A DNA stretch of 64,000 nt from Dasypus novemcinctus (GCF_030445035.2 NC_080704.1:28004499-28068498), one strand, 5' to 3'; positions 12,455-25,069 are shown, counted from the first letter of the stretch. The notes: a model not told the origin generated them from the sequence alone. Numbers and translations are program-made.

Positions 12455-12866
12455 GGGAAGCGGATTTGCCCAACGGATAAGGCATCCACCTACCACATGG
12501 GAGGTCCAAGGTTCAGACCCAGGACCTCCTTGACCAGTGTGGAGCTGGCCCACGCGCAGTGCTGATGCGCGCAAGGAGTGCTGTGCCATGCAGGGGTGCC
12601 CCCCACATAGGGGAGCCCCACGGGCAAGGAGTGCACCCTGTAAGGAGAGCCACCCCTTGTGAAAAAAGTGCAGCCTGCCCAGGAGTGGCACCACACACAT
12701 ACGGAGAGCTGACGCAGCAAGATGATGCAACAAAAAGAGACACAGATTCCTGGTGCTGCTGACACAAGCGGACAAAGAAGAACACACAGCAAATGGACAC
12801 AGAGAGCAGACAACTGGGGAACAGGGAAGGGGAGAGAAATAAATAAAAAATAAATCTTAAAAAAAA
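12455..12866 (+). mobile_element. DAS-III type SINE (tRNA head plus long body)
   Basis: tRNA(Ala)-like head gggaagcggatttgcccaac with B box ggttcagaccc, then the body (gtggagctggcccacgcgca, ggggagccccacgggcaagg, gcagcctgcccaggagtggc, gagagctgacgcagcaagat) and an AAATAAAT/poly-A tail. The head supplies an internal RNA polymerase III promoter and L1 supplies mobilisation in such SINEs. Confidence 0.92.
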
Positions 12867-15137
12867 GAAAATGCAATGGTATTGTTAAAACCTAATCATG
12901 CTGGTTCTTGCTTTCAAAAGAAATTATCATTTAAATTCTATACTCTTATTTAAGACAAATCAGTAGAACTAAGGAAAAGAAGTTTGGAAAAGATATTACT
13001 TTTCTCTTTGCCCTGGACCATGATTTTCATTTTTTTATTCCTTTTCTTCTTCCTCATGTGTGCGTGTACATGTATGTGTACAAGCGGGCGAGCAAGAGGG
13101 AGAGAGAGAGAATTTATAGTTCATGGAAAGACAAAGAGAACTTTAAAATGTTTCTAACAAACTTGGGCAGGATTGAAATAAAAAGTACGTTTTCACACAA
13201 TGAGATCTGACTGGGAGAATAGGGCAAAATTAATTTTATGCCAGTTCCAGCATTTTCTTTACCCCTATGGTAGCTGAGAGCTTGCCCCAAGTCCTTGAGA
13301 ATAAAGGACAAAAATCAGAGAAACTAGTAAGATTTCTTTTCTCCCCAGAGTTCCCAGCACAGGGATGACCAGGGAAACTCCAGGTTTCACAACAGGCGCT
13401 AGGCTCTCACTCCACATCTTTTTGAACGGCTAATTGCACCCTTTCCGTGAGCCAGAGAGGAGCTAGCGGCTGCCTGAGTGTCAAGGTTTGCCTCAGAAGA
13501 CCACAGTAGGTGCAGAGCTCTGGTCTACACAGATCAGTTCACTCTGGGGACCTAGATTCAGGTGTAACAGCGATGGAGCATGTGCTCCATTTGTCAGCAA
13601 TTTTCAGAGTGACAACTATCAAGAGAGCAGTCAGTGGCAGTGATTATGTATCTGCTAATTGAGTTAAGAGGATGTGTGACCCTTGGATCGACCTACCATA
13701 TAGCTTCTGAAGAAGACAAAGACACTTTTCTGAGTTGGCTGAAAGCTCTGCAAATGCATACCTGTTCCTGTAATATTAGGGTTCACGGGCAGGAATTACA
13801 GAGAGATGAGAGAAAAGAAGGCCTGATTATGTTTTGGAAGCAAGAGTAAAAAACATAATCTTTACTTTCCCTTTAAACGGTTTTTTTAAATGCTCAGATA
13901 TCTAAACTTGATAAATCTGAAGGGTTCCAAATTGCTTAATTCCCTCCAAATAAACTATTTAATGTACATTTACATTGTTTCTATTAATTGTTCTTTCTTT
14001 GTTTATGGCCTGCAGATGAGAAATTTTCCTTAAAGGACACAAGGAAGCAACAAATCATATTCTTTTACATTTACCACTAAATTGAGGAATTGGGTTTTAT
14101 TTTTGCTGAAAGGGCGTTATTGTTTGGTCTGAAAAGTCCAGGCGAGCTGTAAGAAACTACCTCACCTAAGGATTTAAAAATGCAAGTGCTATTCTTCTCT
14201 AAACACTCAAAATTCTCTCTTCTAGTGCCTCAAGTTAGCACAGTACCTGGCAAATGTGTCCACCAGCTCTCGCTTCTGAAGGAGCTGGCAGATTTAGTTT
14301 CCAAATCTTCAGGCCGGATCTCACTTTTTCCCTCCACTTGAATACCCAGGAGTCATCTCTTTCTCACCAACGGGAAGCCCTTATCTCACCATGACGACTT
14401 GGCAGCAAAGACTTGTACAGGGAAAAGGAGAAACTGGAGGTGGGTTTCCATTTGATTCCTGTACTCTCTGTAGAAAATTGGAATCCACTCCACTGAGTGG
14501 CAACTTGAAAGAACTGCCTCTGTCAGCCAATCAACAGATATTTATTGAATCCCTACTATGTACCAGGCTCCACGCGGGGCTCACAGGAACATTCCTAGGG
14601 AATCACGGGATATAGTGGAAGAAGGAGGACTTTGGAATTAGTTCGTGAGTTAGTCAAAAATTCAATGTGAAAGTATTTTATGCTACTAATTTACCTTATG
14701 ATCAAAGGAAGAGAGGAAGGCAAATTGATAGTATAAAATGATTTCACATAGAATTTAGAAATAGCAGAAGGGTTGCTAGGAAAAGCGGGGCTAACTACAT
14801 TATTTCCTACTAGGGCACCCTAGGGGATCCCTGTTTTAATGAATAAATAAAAATGATGTGCAATTATCATATCAATTGCTTGCATATAAGTGAGTGCTTC
14901 TGGAGTTATTCGATGGTGCTTCAAAATCTTTGGTCTCTGAAGTGTGTTTAACAGTCTCCTTGACTCTTATCTATATTACTCATTTGCAGATCAAAGTTTA
15001 CTTGGTGCTTTTCAAATGAGGGGACTTCAAATGAATGAAATTTTACTGTAAAATTTAAAATCCTTATTACTTGTAACAGAACTGCAATATAATTTGAAGA
15101 CATGTGTCAACATATCTGAAAGAGACGTTAGGGTTTA
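12867..15137. other. Intergenic, nothing recognised
   Basis: A GT-rich patch lies at 13055-13085 followed by GA repeats (13098-13112). A faint ancient relic (ccaatcaacagatatttatt) is at 14525-14575. Otherwise unrecognised. Confidence 0.4.
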
Positions 15138-15275
15138 AAGCAGTGTTATCCAGAAGAACTTTCTGCGATGATGGATATTTTCTATATCTGTGCTATGCAA
15201 ATATGGCAGCCACTAGCCCCAGGTGGCTACTGAGCACTTGAAATGTGGCTAGTAAGACTCAGGAACTGAATTTAT
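15138..15275 (+). mobile_element. hAT-type MITE fragment (MER3/MER58-like)
   Basis: The wording aaagcagtgttatccagaag, ctttctgcgatgatgg, agccactagccccaggtggc, tgagcacttgaaatgtggct resembles this old eutherian hAT-Charlie MITE group. The subfamily is uncertain. Confidence 0.6.
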
Positions 15276-15562
15276 CTACCTCAGAGGATTTGGGGTAAGA
15301 GGAATCGAGATAACGTTCAGGCATTTTCTTTTTTCCCAATAAGTACCAAAGTTAAATATGTGAGAAGTGAATAACCAAGTCTCTCATTTAAAGAAAATTT
15401 CCATTCCCAGACAGTGCAAAAGTATTATTAAATCCCTAATCACCCTCACCTTTCAGGTACAATACTCAATGGAAATGCTTGTGACTGTTGACTGGTAAGC
15501 AGCACCATTAGCTATAGTCTGGCTTGGGGATATCAATCTATGCTGCACAAAAAGGCTGATGT

Positions 15563-15653
15563 GGGAGCCAGTGTAGGTCAGTGGTTGAGCGCCGACTTCT
15601 ACATACGAGGTCCTGGGTTCAATTCCAGGCCCTGGTACCTCCAGAAAAAAAAA
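15563..15653 (+). mobile_element. DAS-I type SINE monomer
   Basis: Short element: gggagccagtgtaggtcagt head with A box, B box ggttcaattcc, tggtacctcc, then poly-A. The flanks aaggctgatgt and aaggtgctggc may be a worn target duplication. It looks like a tRNA but has no foldable acceptor stem or CCA context. Confidence 0.85.
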
Positions 15654-16599
15654 GGTGCTGGCGATCAGAAAGTTAAATTTACAAGAAGCTGAGCCCAACC
15701 GGTGTATGCGAAGTACTCTGGAAACAGAAAGGTGTGATAAAAATGTTAATGCAATCACATCTCTATTATTGTTACAATTAATAATGTAATTCATCTGGAT
15801 TGCCCAAGAGGGTTAAATAAACCCATTCCGTTTCACTAGGAGAAACTGGGGCACAAATGAACAGGATAGGCTAGTGGTTCAGAGTTTGAGCCCTTTTGTT
15901 AAACATAATTACAGGAAACAAGGCAGGTAAAGTACCCAGCAGAGGATCTGCCACTCAGTTAGGACTAACAGTGTTAGCTATTAATAAGAGAAAAGGTGAT
16001 GCTATCGGGAGAGCCACGAAATTAGAGGCCTTTGTCTATTTTTCAATTAGCAAAATGTATGGGAGTACAGAGTGATATTTGCACAGATTTCATTCTACAT
16101 GACTGGAACATAGAGTGATCATCTCATTTTTCCATTTCTGCACCAGTCAAGGACTTCTGAATCTAGCTTTTTTGACACCACTTCAAATCTATTTTTCGAA
16201 TGAGGCATGGATGAATGGATGTATGAATGACTAAATAAATGCCCCCTAATTCCCCCATTCCCTCAATAAAGAGAGCTGGTACAGTTTATGAGTCTTCAAC
16301 ATATCTCCAAATCTGAGATAATGTGTCTGCAAACGGGGAAGGGACTGTTTGGGGGAAATGGTCTAGCAGTCGGGTAGTTTTCAAGTACCTGGCTGATGTA
16401 GACCTGGACTTCTTCATGAGGCAAATGGTGCTTAAACCAGCCAGCCATTTCAAGGGGCATGGAGAGGATTTTTAAAATGTTTATTATGATGATGATGATG
16501 ATGATTGGCACATTAAACCAATGGGGGAAGTTCAGCTAAAGCCAAGTGCCTGACTCCTGAAGACTTTGGGGTTTGCAGCCCCATGGGGGTCCTATGTGC
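15654..16599. other. Intergenic with a GAT microsatellite
   Basis: A short (gat)n run lies at 16485-16504. Nothing else is recognised. Confidence 0.45.
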
Positions 16600-16745
16600 C
16601 AGGCCTGCCACAGATGCTTTCTGTGCACTTGAACCTCACAAACAGCGAGGCAGGTATTATTACTCCCAATTTACAAATAGGGACACTGAAACCCAGAGAG
16701 GCTAAGGAACGTGCTGAGATCACACAGCAGCAGAGCTCTTTCCAC
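16600..16745 (-). mobile_element. MIR SINE, reverse
   Basis: Reverse MIR: tgtgccaggcctgcc, caatttacaaatagggacac, gagaggctaaggaac, tcacacagcagcagag. Confidence 0.75.
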
Positions 16746-19153
16746 TCCACCATGCTGTCTTCCAAAAGGGACCCAGGAAGAGAGCACAGGGTGGGCTGTG
16801 CCGGGGATCACCCCCCAGGAGTCAGATTTCTGCCCAGTACAGGAAAGGCCTCTGCGATCATCACAGCAGCTCTGGCCATGGAAGGGGTTGTCTGGGGAGG
16901 GGTCGAGATGCCTGTCCCAGGAACAACGTGGAATTGGAGGCTGGGAGAATGTTTGTCAGTGTCCCTGTGAAAGAGACGGGGGTCGGATGAGCTGCCTTTT
17001 GGGCTCCCTTCCATCTGGAAGATGGTTCAGTGCACCTCGCAGCATAGGAAAGCCTGAGCGGAGGGACAGCCTTGGCTTGGCACCTGCCCAGGCATCCAAA
17101 GGCCTCCTTCCCAGGAACAGGGTCAAGGAAAGGTTTTGAAGGAGGCTCCTCCCAGGAATGCTGGGACAGGAGAGAGCAAGCCTGGTGTCCTCCCGATGCC
17201 TGAGAAACCACTCTCAGGGGAAGGGGTCAAACCAGCTTTGCTGTTAGCCGAGAAATGCTGGGAAGCTAGGACTCATTGGGTTTAAAAATGCACATTCCCC
17301 TGGACACCAAAACAACAACAACAACAACAATAAACAAAACAGAAAAACCACATCGTGGTCTCCCTTCTCTGACAACCGCATAGCCTGGGATTCAGAAATG
17401 GGTATTCTTGTCAGGATTTTGTGACGTTCCTACTAGGAGAATTTCTCATTGTACAGGTAATAGGATACTGAACATTCTGATAAAACATTTTTTCCAGTGC
17501 CCTCAGGCTCCCACAGCATCATTCTTTACCTTGAACCTCCTACATTTTCTCATATTGATTTGACTTTTTTTTTTCCAGAAAGATAATTTGTTCCTGTCAT
17601 CCAAGTCTATCCAGGGAGTTCACAGACTCAGTACAGGGATAAACAAGTATCGGCCATGATATTTCCTTTTTATGACCTTAAAATGGAGAGAATAATGTTG
17701 CCATTTTTAATGTGACTCTATTAATTGGCACAAGTCCATTATACCCACAGCTACATAGGACTTTACTTTCAAATGTACTTTGCTCTTTAAAGGGGCAAAA
17801 CAAAACAACACAAAAAGTCAATAAGAAAGCATCTAAATTACCTTGCGCCAAAATTTAGGAGTGCAGTTGTCCCTGCTCTCCTCTTTCATGGTGCATTCCT
17901 GGCGGCCCACCATGTCTGCTCCTGTTCTTCTCTCCCTCTTCTCCTGGGGCCTCTTCCTTTGGAGTTCTTCTGGGTAAGAGGGTGAAATATTTGTTTCTTA
18001 TGTCCAGAAAACTTGCCCAAAGGTCAAGCCAGCTCTCTGTGCCCTGTTCTCAAAGATAAGCTCGGAGAAACTAACAGCGTCCCAGTTATTGAATAAGCAG
18101 ACATCTAAGTTGCTGGGCACTCTTGCTTTCTGTCCACAAGCCTCCTCTTGTCCCCTCTTGGCTGTTGCTCATTGACAATTGCTGTGCTCTGGACTGGCGC
18201 TATGACAGCCTGTTGTGCTGGGACAGGCAGGTTGGGGTGAAAGCCTCACTTGTGAAAAAGGCCATTGTTTAATCTACCCTGTCCTTCACTGGAGCTATGG
18301 CAACAAATTCCATTGGTGAATTAACTATGTCATTGTGTACTGGCTCAACTGATTATGCTCCTGGAATGACAAACATTTTCTCTCTCTATTTTTCAAGATG
18401 GAAAGTAGTCAAGATCTTGAAGTGTTAATTTACAACTCAGCAATTTCTTTAAACAGGAGAATAAAGGTGGAGAAAATAAATCACTCAAACATACTTTCAT
18501 TGATTCTAATAAACATTTCGTCCCTTCCAAGGAGCTATTCTAAGTACCACTGATAACAAATTTGTATATTTTAACAATGTGGAGTCTTCATAATTTGTTT
18601 TAAGGTAATTTCTCCACAGATAACTCTGTATGATAAAAGAACTCTTTAAGTACGCATGTGCTTCTGCCTTCCCGAGAAAAAGATTCTTTTTAATCTGGCT
18701 GCACCAAAGTGCTGTGGGAAATGAGTATAAAATGAATATCATACTTCCGTTCTGGTTGAAGACCATTGTCCACCTAAATTCACCTTTGACAAGAAAAGAT
18801 GTCTTATGTCTCATCCTAGTAGGAAAACTCTTAGTAGCTTTCTCCACTCTTCTGATTTCCAGGGCAGTAAAACTTGTTGTAATCAGTCAAAGGGTGTTTT
18901 TCAGCCTTTCTGTATCCATTCGCTCAGCACCTTTTCTGTCTTGGTGCTGGGCCAGTTACTGGGAGAGCTCTGTCAGTGGATAAGCTGCTAGTTTGCCATG
19001 CATGCTAGTTTGCAGTGTGAAGTGTGCCAGCTTGGTCAGTTGGAATCATATTTCCCAGGATCCTCTTCCCTTATGGTTCTGGGTTAGAGTTGTCCCAAAG
19101 AAGAATTTGCACAAAATTTGGAAAGCAAGAGTGAAGCAGCAGCCATTACTTCC
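16746..19153. other. Intergenic, moderately GC-rich then unique
   Basis: The part at 16750-17230 is GC-richer but has few CpG and no convincing exon. A (caa)n run lies at 17312-17332. A leader-like ORF is listed separately at 17912. The remainder is unrecognised. Confidence 0.4.
17912..17973 (+). other. Leader-peptide-like mini-ORF with splice donor
   Basis: An ATG in good context (cccaccATGT) opens 20 codons beginning MSAPVLLSLFSWGLFLW and then small polar residues, the pattern of a secretory signal peptide. The frame reaches GGGTAAGAG, where a strong splice donor (GTAAGAG at 17974) overlaps the TAA stop. This is how a signal-peptide exon looks in genomic DNA. I know of no gene at this place between PCYT1B and POLA1, no second exon is recognised, and chance remains the likeliest explanation. 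Confidence 0.2.
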
Positions 19154-19915
19154 TGTGGCAGTTTGAAATTATTTTATGAATCCCCAAAATAGAAATATTA
19201 TGCTTGTAAACTAATCTATTCCTCTGTGTATGATACCCTTTGATTGCGCTGAATTCAGTTCAGGGGACTTTGATTAGATTACTTGATAAGATTGCTTTAG
19301 AGGGAAGCAAATGTGTCTCAAATGAATGGGCTCCTGCCTACCACATGGGAGGTCCCTAGTTTGGTTCCCAGTGCCTTCTAAAGAGGACAGCGAGCTGACA
19401 TGACAGGCTGGTATGGCGAACTGACACAACAAGATGATGCAACAAGAGACACAAGAAGAAAAACATTATGAGAGACACAACAAAGCAGGGAATGGAGGTA
19501 GCTCAAATGATTAAGTGCATCCCTCCCACATGGTAGGTCCCAGGTTTGGTTCCTGGTGCCTCCTAAAGAAACAAGGAAGACGAACAGACACAGCAAATGC
19601 AAACAATCAGTCAAGACTGCTATAGAAAGCCTGGAGAGAGACAAGCCCTATTCCTGGTTGCTCACAGTTGAGGTCAAAGAGAGGGCAGATTCTGAAGGTG
19701 AAGGCAGAGACCTCCACAGAGACTGGCGACCATCTTGTTTCACCATGTGGCAACAATACCAAGATCAACAGAAGCTGACTTTGGTGTGAAAGCACCTCTT
19801 ATGGTGCCTTGAATTGGACTTGGCACTATGTGCTTTTACCCCAAATAAATACCCCTATAAAAGCCAACACATTTCCGGTACTTTGCATCGGCAGCCCTTT
19901 GTCAAATGAATGTAC
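19154..19915 (+). mobile_element. Xenarthran LTR, old copy split by a DAS dimer
   Basis: It starts tgtggcagtttgaaattatt and shares its order with the LTRs at 25070 and 34322: a ttgtaaactaatctattcc block, a gactttggtg block near the end, a ccccaaataaataccc polyadenylation region, and ggtactttgcatc. The end is eroded. The dimeric SINE at 19318-19610 interrupts it. Confidence 0.7.
19318..19610 (+). mobile_element. DAS dimeric SINE (long-spacer type)
   Basis: Two tRNA-like heads about 170 bases apart (ctgcctaccacatgggaggt; then atccctcccacatggtaggt), each followed by cctyctaaag, with the spacer gagctgacatgacaggct and gagacacaacaaagcaggga. The same layout recurs at 30252 and, reversed, at 40867. 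Confidence 0.8.
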
Positions 19916-21264
19916 TACCCAAAGGTGGTCATGGTTAGATGTGGTGACAAAGAGCTACAGAGGTGACACCGGGTCCCAGCTTGTCTTCACTCTCCTTCGC
20001 TCTGTATCCTGCTCTTCTTCCTGATTGCTGACCCTGTTGGCCAACAGTAGCCCCACGCCCATCACCAGACACGTGTCTGTGAACCCACAGAGGTAGGAGC
20101 AGCTTCACAGGGGCATCCCCTCTTGCTTCCTCTTTGCAGTCTCACTTCAGTGGCTAGACATGCTGGGCTTCTCACACTGACAGGTGGGTGACTTCTCTGG
20201 TCCTCCAACTCCTTCCTGAATCTCTACTTCCCCAGCCCCTGTGCCAAGTCTAATTCCTGTAGTAAATCCCTTGCTCCGCAGTTTATCATACTTCCACTCT
20301 CTGACTGACCTTGAACTGATGCACTTGTTTTTCCAAATGAAACAAGAACCGATAGAAGAGAATCCTCCGTTTGGGGGTGTTTAGAGAGCAGCAGGAAGAA
20401 AACTGCAGCAGAAGTTGAGTCTAAAGGGATCTGAGAAGCCCAAGGAAACAGACTGGATATTAGTATTGGATCTCCGCCACAGTTCCCTATAGCCCTCAGT
20501 CTGCAAAGCCTCTTTGCAGATTCAAGCATTTTTGCAGATACCCTTTCCTTCCCCCTTCCTGTGGCTTTCTCTCACCCACAATCTTATTCCCACGATTGTC
20601 TCATAAAAGAGACTGGGATTGGCCACCAGAGGTGAGCCACACTCCAAAGGTGGGTTCCAGGTTGCAACTGAAAAAGGAAAAAAAATCAAGGTCCTGGGCA
20701 TGTCACTTATCAGTCCCTCCAGAGTGAGCCACTTCACCTTTTGAAATGAGGACCCCATGTCAATGCAGCACAGATTGACGCAAACATAAGGTTTCTCTGA
20801 AACTGACTGAAGCCTGGTTCAGCTGTCATGAAAACATTGTCCACGTCTATTTGCACTGGTTTGCTCTTTCCAATAATGGAAAGATCTTGTGTCATCAAGG
20901 CCCAGTGGTTCATAAGAGAGGCTTGCTTTGAAATTGCCTCTTGTTGTCATCTCTTAGAATAATGGGGCATTTGATTATATTTCCAAGGTCCTTGTCTCAT
21001 ATCCATGAGGAAAAAAATCATTGCCAATCTATTCTCCCAGTTAATTTCTGTTTAGAGTAGATGATTATTCATCATGAGCACAAGAAAAGTGGAAAGGACA
21101 GGTTGTTTTTTTTAGATTGTCATTCCTTGTTATTTGAAAAGGACAGGTTTTGATTCATTGATTCATTATGACTACAGAGTAAATAGAACTAGGACAGGAA
21201 TACCAATACAACTACATACTATAGATATTCTTATCTCAGACTCAGTTAAGTCAATAAATGAAGT
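19916..21264. other. Intergenic, nothing recognised
   Basis: Unique-looking sequence without an exon, repeat or RNA gene I can support. Confidence 0.45.
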
Positions 21265-21686
21265 CAGGGAAGCGGATGTGGCTCAACTGATAGAGCCATC
21301 CTGGCTCCTGGCCAGGATTCAAACCCAGGGTCTCCTGACCCGTGTGGAGCTGGCCCACGCGCAGTGCTGATGTGCACAAGGAGTGCCGTGCCACGCAGGG
21401 GTGTCCCCCGTGTAGGGGAGCCCCACATGCAAGGAGTGCGCCCCGTAAGGAGAGTCACCCTGTGTGAAAAAAGTGCAGCCTGCCCAGGAGTGGCGCCGCA
21501 CACATGAAGAGCTGACGCAGCAAGATGATGCAACAAAAAAGAGATGCAGTCTCCCAGTGCCGCCTGATAATGCAAGCAGATGCAGAAGAACACACAACGA
21601 ATGGACACAGAGAGCAGACAATGGGGGGGGGGGGCGGGGAAGGGGAGAGAAATAAATAAAACAAATCTTTAAAAATAAATAAATAA
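21265..21686 (+). mobile_element. DAS-III type SINE
   Basis: Head gggaagcggatgtggctcaa, B-box region, body, a G-run (gggggggggcggggaagg) and AAATAAAT tail. Flanks aataaatgaagtca and aataaataaagtca are a good target-site duplication with one mismatch. Confidence 0.92.
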
Positions 21687-23689
21687 AGTCACTTGTCCCT
21701 GGTCTGTGGAAGTGTCTATTATCTGAACACTTATTGGTGGTCTCCTGAGCTAAAATGGTCTTGGGGAACCCCTATTGAAATTTTTGGAGCCCATCCTTAG
21801 GAAATCCAAAATTCCCTGTAGCTGGCCACAAAGAGCACTCCAGAACTCCGCGAGCTGTGCTACTGGGTGGAGCCTAGTTGCTCAGGCCCATGTGGTTGGA
21901 GATGGGCCTCTATAGGGAACCTTGTTTAAATTGGGAAAACATGCCCCTTCTGGGCCAAAGCAACTTCAACTTGGTGAGCAGAGGAGGGTTGGGTTTTGGC
22001 CCCTCTTTTCCCATTCCGTGGGAGTCTTTGTGGCCCCTGACCCTCAGAGCAAAGGGAGTTGCCAGGGCAGCAAATCATTTCAGTCCCCTCACAGGAGATA
22101 CACATCCAAATTTGGGGGACAAATATCCCCATGGCCCAGGACGTATGCTCTGTTGTAAGACATGGATCCAGGCCTCAGATCCAGAGCTGGCAAAACCACC
22201 ATCTTTCATACTAATCTCTCAGCAGCCCCCTAATCTTTCTTACAAATACCTCACCTAGTGGGCAGGGGTGGCATGGTCATGCCTTGGGCTCCCATGTTTT
22301 AGAGGGCCTTGCTTTGGCTCTCCTCCTCTGAGTCATCCACAGGACCAAGGGGGACAAGAGTGCACACCTGGAGATGCCCACCCACCTTCTAGAACACTCT
22401 GGAGTTCTCTGCGCCAATGCCCTGAGTCTGCTTCCAGGGCCTCTTCCTCCCGGGGCAACCTCACATCAGGGTTGCTCATCCCTAGGCCCAAGGGTGGTCA
22501 AATGGAGTCTTCTGGCCGGGGGATGTGACTAGAACTGGGATCTCCAGCTGACCCTGCCCTGTGCTGTGGCACAGAGAGAGGGCTCTGGCTCTGGCTCCCC
22601 CACCTCTTTCCAGCTGGTAACTCTGAGGAACCTGAGAATCCTAAATTCAAACTTGGCCTCCTACGTCATTTAGAAGGGATATTTATCAAGTTAGGAGGAT
22701 GGATATGTATGTATATTTTAACAGTTTATTTACATACATATAAACAGCTCGTTAGCATGATTTCAAAAATCTTAAATAGTTAGACATATGATATGTGGAC
22801 CTCCATTTGTACTCTTGCCCTGACCCCCCAAATGTTAAGAGCAGGCCTGCCTAGAGGTATTCTAAATCACTATAGAAATTAATGAATTAACATCTTCGTG
22901 TATTTTTAATTACAGTTATTTGCAGGTAATCTGTCAGTAAAAGCCTGATCATCCTGGAATGTGTGAAACATAGGATTTTCTGGACCTAAGTAACTGAGGG
23001 CTAGAGTCTGAACCTAGCGAAATAATTTACTCCAGCCCTAGCAGAGTTCTTGGCACATATTAGGAGCTTTAAAAATGATCAGCCATTAGAAGGATGCCGC
23101 ACTCGAAGGCTGGGTTGCAGGTAGTAAACAAAGAGAGAAAGAAGAAAAGTGATAAATGGATCCCTGAAGCACTTCATAACTGCCCATCATCATTTGCTGT
23201 GTGTTTCCAGTTAACTAAGCTGTAGGAACTCTGACTGATGGCTTCACTCAAGGCTGTTTTGGGGGGTCTTAGCCCCCAGATGAAGCCAGGGAATGGATGG
23301 GGAAGTGACACCCTCCTTGGTTCTGGAGGAGGGTGGCTACCTATGATCCCTTGCCTTTTTGCTTTTCCTGATCCCCTGGAAATAGATAGCAACAGTTCTC
23401 AAGAAGGAATGCAAAGGCTAAAAATAGTCCTTTCACATAATGTCAAAACACATTCAAGTTCAAGACTAGAATTTAGGTATTTTCCTTATTACTGTTTCCA
23501 TTGGATTTATTGAGGACCTACTTTGTGCCAAGCCTAAAGCCACATGAAAAATAAAGGCAATTATGGCAGTACCAGCCTTCATGGAATTATAAATCAGTAT
23601 AAGAGTGCTGCTAAATGGAATATTTCCCTGTCTTAAATATTCAGTTTCACCACCCCCATCTCATCACTCTCTGTTCCCCCTTGTGCTGC
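21687..23689. other. Intergenic, nothing recognised
   Basis: Includes a GC-richer stretch (21860-22620) and a small perfect inverted repeat (tatgtatgta near 22708; tacatacata near 22733). No gene is supported. Confidence 0.45.
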
Positions 23690-23880
23690 TTGGTTTTGCT
23701 TCATAATACCTATCACCAAGACACATAATATGTTTATTGTCTTACTGTCTGTCTCCCCCAGCAGAATGTTAGGGCAGGGACTTGGCTTAACTTCTGATAT
23801 CTTCAGTGCCTAGAATAGGACTTGGCACATATTAGGTGCTCATTAAAATTTTTAAAAAATGAACGAATGAATTTGTCATT
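23690..23880 (+). mobile_element. L2 LINE 3' end
   Basis: Typical L2 tail: tgtctgtctcccccagcaga, gggcagggacttggcttaac, agtgcctagaataggacttg, gcacatattaggtgctcatt, then a tail with repeated gaatg/aacgaatgaa. Confidence 0.75.
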
Positions 23881-24194
23881 GAAATGTCACTATTTTCTTC
23901 TTGTTCAATGTGTCTTCGAGTGGATAGGAGAAAAGCACAAAGGAAAAGCAATCTGATTTGACAGTGGGAGATACTCCGGAAGGGACTGGAAGCAGATAAA
24001 ATAGTGCTAAGGATGGAGTTAGGATCTCGAGTAGAGAGGGCATCAGAGAAAAATATATGCATTGAGAGATTTCAGAGAGCAAGGGCCTTGGAACTTATTA
24101 ACTTTTCTTTCAGGCACACAGCAGTTTTCTTTTACCATAATTTGGTAAAACAAGTTAGTTCCAAGCACACAAATGTCTTTAAAGTCTGTCAATT

Positions 24195-24716
24195 CAGGCA
24201 AGCTACGTGGCTCAAGTGATAGGGCCTCCGCCTACCATAGGGGAGGACCCAGGTTCAATCCCTGGGGCAGCCTGGTAAAAAAGAAGAAGAGAGCGCATGC
24301 CTGCGTGGCAAGCCAGTGCCCACGTGGTGAGCTGAGTGCCCACGCAGTAGCCAAGTGCCCACATGGTGAACTAAGTGCCCATGTGAGTGCCCATGTGGTG
24401 AACCGAGTACCCGCACAGTGTCCGTGCAGTGAGCCAGTGCCTGCACAAGTGAGTCACGCAGCAAGATGATGATGCAACAAAGGAGAGATGAAGGGGAGAG
24501 TCAAGGTGAAGAGCAGCAGAGACCAGGAACTGAGGTGGGGCAGCTGACAGGGAACCTCTCTCCACATCAGAGTTTCCCAGGATCAAATCCCAGTGAATCC
24601 TAGAGGAGAAAGATGGGAAGAGAAGACAAAAAGAGAAACAGATACAGAAGATCACACAGTGAATGGACACCGACAGCAAAAGCAGCAGGGCAGGGGGAGG
24701 GGAAGCGGAAGGGGGA
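24195..24716 (+). mobile_element. DAS-headed SINE with internal minisatellite
   Basis: A tRNA-like head (caggcaagctacgtggctca, B box ggttcaatccc) is followed by about seven diverged units of roughly 20 bases built on gtgcccacgtggtgagctga (24310-24455), then cagcaagatgatgatgcaac, a 3' body partly unlike other DAS copies (agtttcccaggatcaaatcc), and a purine-rich end. No other copy in the window has this internal repeat. Confidence 0.75.
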
Positions 24717-24918
24717 AAAAATGTTTGTTAATCCATTAGGCCATTAATAAAACTTCTCAAAGATGTGAGAGTGATAAGCCAAGTAACTCAGAAAGTATTT
24801 CATTTCCCACACCTCATAAAAATTATTTTAATGGATTGCTGGGGGTTTGCAGACGTTTTTCTCACCAACAAAAACTTTCTGCCTAGTATAGAACTGTCTT
24901 GGAGAAAAACTGAACATG

Positions 24919-25069
24919 ATATATTTAGTGATTGCTCTATATAGTTCCCAGGCTTTTTGCTGTCTGCCAGCAGCCCTTTCATGATACAACATTTTTGTGC
25001 TTGACCCTAGAGCCTGGCTCCTTGTATATTTCTCCTTTTCTCTTACCCCTTCACCATTCTCTCACCTAC
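24919..25069. repeat. Left copy of long direct repeat flanking an LTR
   Basis: This 151-base stretch (from atatatttagtgattgc to ctctcacctac) recurs at 25662-25798 with roughly 87% identity and one 14-base gap. It ends exactly at the TG of the LTR at 25070. Confidence 0.85.

Noticed and set aside
15563..15653. tRNA gene at DAS heads (also 48032, 59961, others)
   Set aside because: A and B boxes are present, but there is no complete cloverleaf and each is followed by a poly-A tail and flanked by target duplications; these are SINE heads.
16566..17211. Overlapping open frames of 113-142 codons on both strands
   Set aside because: A moderately GC-rich stretch that includes a MIR. The frames overlap on opposite strands, match nothing I know and lack splice or promoter support.
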